From Spirochaetaceae bacterium (GTDB taxonomy: Bacteria; Spirochaetota; Spirochaetia; Treponematales; Treponemataceae): DNA of 5,698 nucleotides. Below the pieces are notes generated by a model. It was not told the DNA's origin. It searched no databases and saw only the letters and a program-made list of their open reading frames with translations. The position numbers and the translations under genes are program-made. This document shows, in pieces, positions 4,637 to 5,698 of this stretch (position 1 is its first letter; each line of letters opens with the position of its first letter). Location of the stretch: the NCBI GenBank assembly GCA_031285525.1, contig JAITWB010000067.1:1-5698 (forward strand). The letters run 5' to 3'.

Positions 4637-4915
4637 TTAAACAGGCATCGATTTTTTATCAGCAATAGTACCAAGGCAGATTTTGTTGCAATTAGGATGA
4701 TCAAAGCAAAACGCATTATCGTTTTCTCCTGGACAATTTGTTCTAATTCCAGCCAGTCTTTCACTTATATCTACAACAACCGGATTAAGTCCCTGCGCTT
4801 GTTCGGGCTTAATACACTTTTCACAAGCATATACACCTTTCTCGCCCTTGGGGTTTATTCGATGCAATATCTTTGCACCGTCGAAAACACCCTTTCCACA
4901 ATAAAAACACCTCAT
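4637..4915 (-). CDS. Zinc-ribbon-like protein, 92 aa
   Basis: It starts at ATG 4915 with GGGAGGTG about six bases upstream. Two CxxC knuckles, Cys3/Cys6 (MRCFYCGKGVFDG) and Cys31/Cys34 (YACEKCI), form a likely zinc ribbon. A second cluster, Cys61, 70, 76 and 80 (NCPGENDNAFCFDHPNCNKIC), could bind another metal. Between them is a short alpha/beta-like stretch (LNPVVVDISERLAGI). The C-terminus is ADKKSMPV. It is a plausible nucleic-acid or protein-binding early phage protein. No named family is recognised. Confidence 0.65.
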   Translation of the reverse strand: MRCFYCGKGVFDGAKILHRINPKGEKGVYACEKCIKPEQAQGLNPVVVDISERLAGIRTNCPGENDNAFCFDHPNCNKICLGTIADKKSMPV

Positions 4916-4933
4916 TATCTACACCTCCCTTTA

Positions 4934-5074
4934 TCAAAAAGTCAGGGCTCCGGTTTTATCCCCGGCAGGATCACGCTGCCCCTTACGCCGCCTCCTCTGG
5001 TATCGGCTGACCGTCCAGTTGCAATCCGGACATCTATTTGTTTTATAGCCGGGTGCTGCCCGGCCGTACTGCAC
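4934..5074 (-). CDS. Possible small CxxC protein, 46 aa (GTG start)
   Basis: The frame begins at GTG 5074, directly after the stop of the DUF3164 gene (TGAGTG), and ends at TGA 4936-4934, 18 bases before the 92-aa gene. It reads VQYGRAAPGYKTNRCPDCNW and then a very basic stretch, TVSRYQRRRRKGQRD. A single CPDC knuckle (residues 15-18) followed by Arg/Lys suggests a minimal nucleic-acid binder. No Shine-Dalgarno sequence is evident, so expression would rely on translational coupling, and the start is uncertain. The 3' half overlaps copy 2 of the 45-bp repeat. It may instead be non-coding spacer. Confidence 0.35.
   Translation of the reverse strand: MQYGRAAPGYKTNRCPDCNWTVSRYQRRRRKGQRDPAGDKTGALTF
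4979..5023. repeat. 45-bp direct repeat, copy 2
   Basis: The partner of 4580-4624 lies about 400 bases away in the same orientation. This copy sits within the possible 46-aa gene. In another minus-strand frame it reads MSGLQLDGQPIPEEAA-stop, a start and stop position close to that in copy 1. The intervening unit is the 92-aa gene, so the repeats flank a gene cassette. Confidence 0.8.
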
Positions 5075-5698
5075 TCATGCACTAACGCTGTTGATATTTA
5101 TCTTCTCCCATCCGCTTTCATTCTGCTGGTAAACCCGGATATACTCCCGGGTCTCCTGCGTCTGAATGGAGTCAGATATTGCATCCATCGCCTTCTGCCA
5201 CCTCGGATCCTTGAACTTGTGTTTCCGCAAGCTCAAGATTGCCTTCTGGTTTATCTTACCCGCTTGGTCAACCCGGAATGCCTCGGTGATTATCGTGATA
5301 AGCTCCTCAGGCGCATCCTTTGACCACTCAAGAAGCATCTCGTCAATCAGGGCTTTTGCTACCTGTAGGCGCTCATCAAAGATGATAACGTCATCGGTGG
5401 CGATAACAACCTTGTATTTTCCGTCAAAGGTCGGCAGCGTGATATTCCCCTTTTTACCGCCGTACTTTATGCCGTACTCTTCGGCGCTCAGGTCAACAAA
5501 AGCTTTCGCATCAGTCATCATCGTACCCTTTGTAGATGCGATGATCTCTGCAAGCTCCTGAGCCTTGTTTATGATATCACGGACAAGTCGATCCCGAGTC
5601 TGGTCGATAGGCCGTACATTTTCGATATACACAAGACGGCCCTGGCTGTCGGTCATAAACTCCTTACCGTTCATCACGGTAATTCCATCTTCGATACT
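5075..5698 (-). CDS. DUF3164 family protein of Mu-like phages (5' end at or beyond window edge)
   Basis: The frame is open to the window edge: SIEDGITV precedes the GTG at 5677, and because family members usually start with a short segment before the 'GKEFM.D..G' motif, the true start is probably just outside. Visible family features are MNGKEFMTDSQGRLVYIENVRPIDQTRDRLVRDII, then a helical region, AEEYGIKYGGKKGNITLPTFDGKYKV, and a C-terminal half with QAGKINQKAILSLRKHKFKDPRWQKAMDAISDSI. With about 208 residues visible it is near the usual length. DUF3164 proteins lie in the early region of Mu-like phages downstream of the transposition genes A and B. Their function is unknown. It heads the operon segment seen here and supports the prophage call. 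Confidence 0.85.
   Translation of the reverse strand, partial: SIEDGITVMNGKEFMTDSQGRLVYIENVRPIDQTRDRLVRDIINKAQELAEIIASTKGTMMTDAKAFVDLSAEEYGIKYGGKKGNITLPTFDGKYKVVIATDDVIIFDERLQVAKALIDEMLLEWSKDAPEELITIITEAFRVDQAGKINQKAILSLRKHKFKDPRWQKAMDAISDSIQTQETREYIRVYQQNESGWEKININSVSA

Larger units (their letters stand above)
1144..5698 (-). mobile_element. Mu-like transposable prophage, one end and early region (partial)
   Basis: The assignment rests on the co-occurrence, on one strand, of a DUF3164 protein, a GemA/Mu gp16 homologue, a Dam-type methyltransferase and many tiny genes with overlapping ends. Base composition shifts to AT-rich at the junction. The proposed terminus is TG at 1144-1145 inside a truncated lipoprotein gene; Mu-family elements end in TG...CA. 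The element runs out of the right edge, where the transposase (A/B) and repressor genes would be expected. No late genes (Mor, lysis, head, tail) are seen between gemA and the host. The end position is an inference: the other end and the target duplication are not in the window. Confidence 0.6.

Noticed and set aside
4570..4764. Upstream extension of the 56-aa gene to 4764 with a hydrophobic segment
   Set aside because: The hydrophobic stretch is the shifted reading of the 92-aa gene. GGGGAGG before ATG 4569 marks the better start. A real overlapping gene is not fully excluded because of the repeat's codon-phase pattern.
4697..5323. 208-codon plus-strand open frame
   Set aside because: It lies antisense to the DUF3164 gene, the 92-aa gene and a repeat, and shows no motifs. 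Its length is explained by the codon use of the opposite genes.
5166..5561. 131-codon plus-strand open frame
   Set aside because: It is entirely antisense to the DUF3164 gene, which is supported by family resemblance.
1..5698. CRISPR array, tRNA, rRNA or integrase gene
   Set aside because: No regularly spaced repeats, no cloverleaf with CCA end, no rRNA signature and no recombinase motifs were seen. The transposase is presumed to lie outside the window.

Overview
The window reads as a junction between a spirochaete-like host chromosome and one end of a Mu-like (transposable) prophage. The host side (1-1143) is GC-richer. It holds the 3' end of an O-acetylhomoserine sulfhydrylase-type PLP enzyme gene, a 480-base non-coding stretch full of hairpins, and the start of a lipoprotein gene whose signal peptide (KVLGIIAIAAVIGF...VVGC) resembles lipoproteins of Treponema, especially termite-gut treponemes. 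The organism call is an inference from that signal peptide style and was not tested by any search.

The lipoprotein reading frame runs into a Thr/Pro linker and stops abruptly at 1149. From about 1144 the sequence becomes AT-richer, and all credible genes to the right are on the minus strand. I place a candidate prophage terminus at TG 1144-1145, where TGTTAATTGACA begins. It is followed by about 190 non-coding bases with repeated TTGACA-type motifs.

Reading the minus strand from the right edge, the order is: a DUF3164 protein (open at the window edge), a run of small mostly Cys-rich proteins (46, 92, 56, 125, 103, 65, 62 and 49 aa), a Dam-type adenine methyltransferase, a GemA (Mu gp16) homologue, and a two-domain excisionase-like HTH locus split between two frames. 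From 4376 down to 3158 the genes are tightly coupled (three ATGA overlaps, one TAAATG junction, one TGA-T-ATG junction), which indicates a single polycistronic early operon. DUF3164 and GemA are markers of the early region of Mu-like phages. Transposase A/B would be expected just beyond the right edge.

The early operon points towards the host junction, with no Mor or late genes between gemA and the host. Either the element has an inverted early module, as I recall for BcepMu, or it is a deletion remnant. The most unusual parts are the seven CxxC mini-proteins in a row, the two tandem paralogues sharing an EWxGAxY...GKPPADW tail, a 45-bp repeat inside the operon, and a perfect 15-bp inverted repeat that would sequester the ribosome binding site of the HTH gene.
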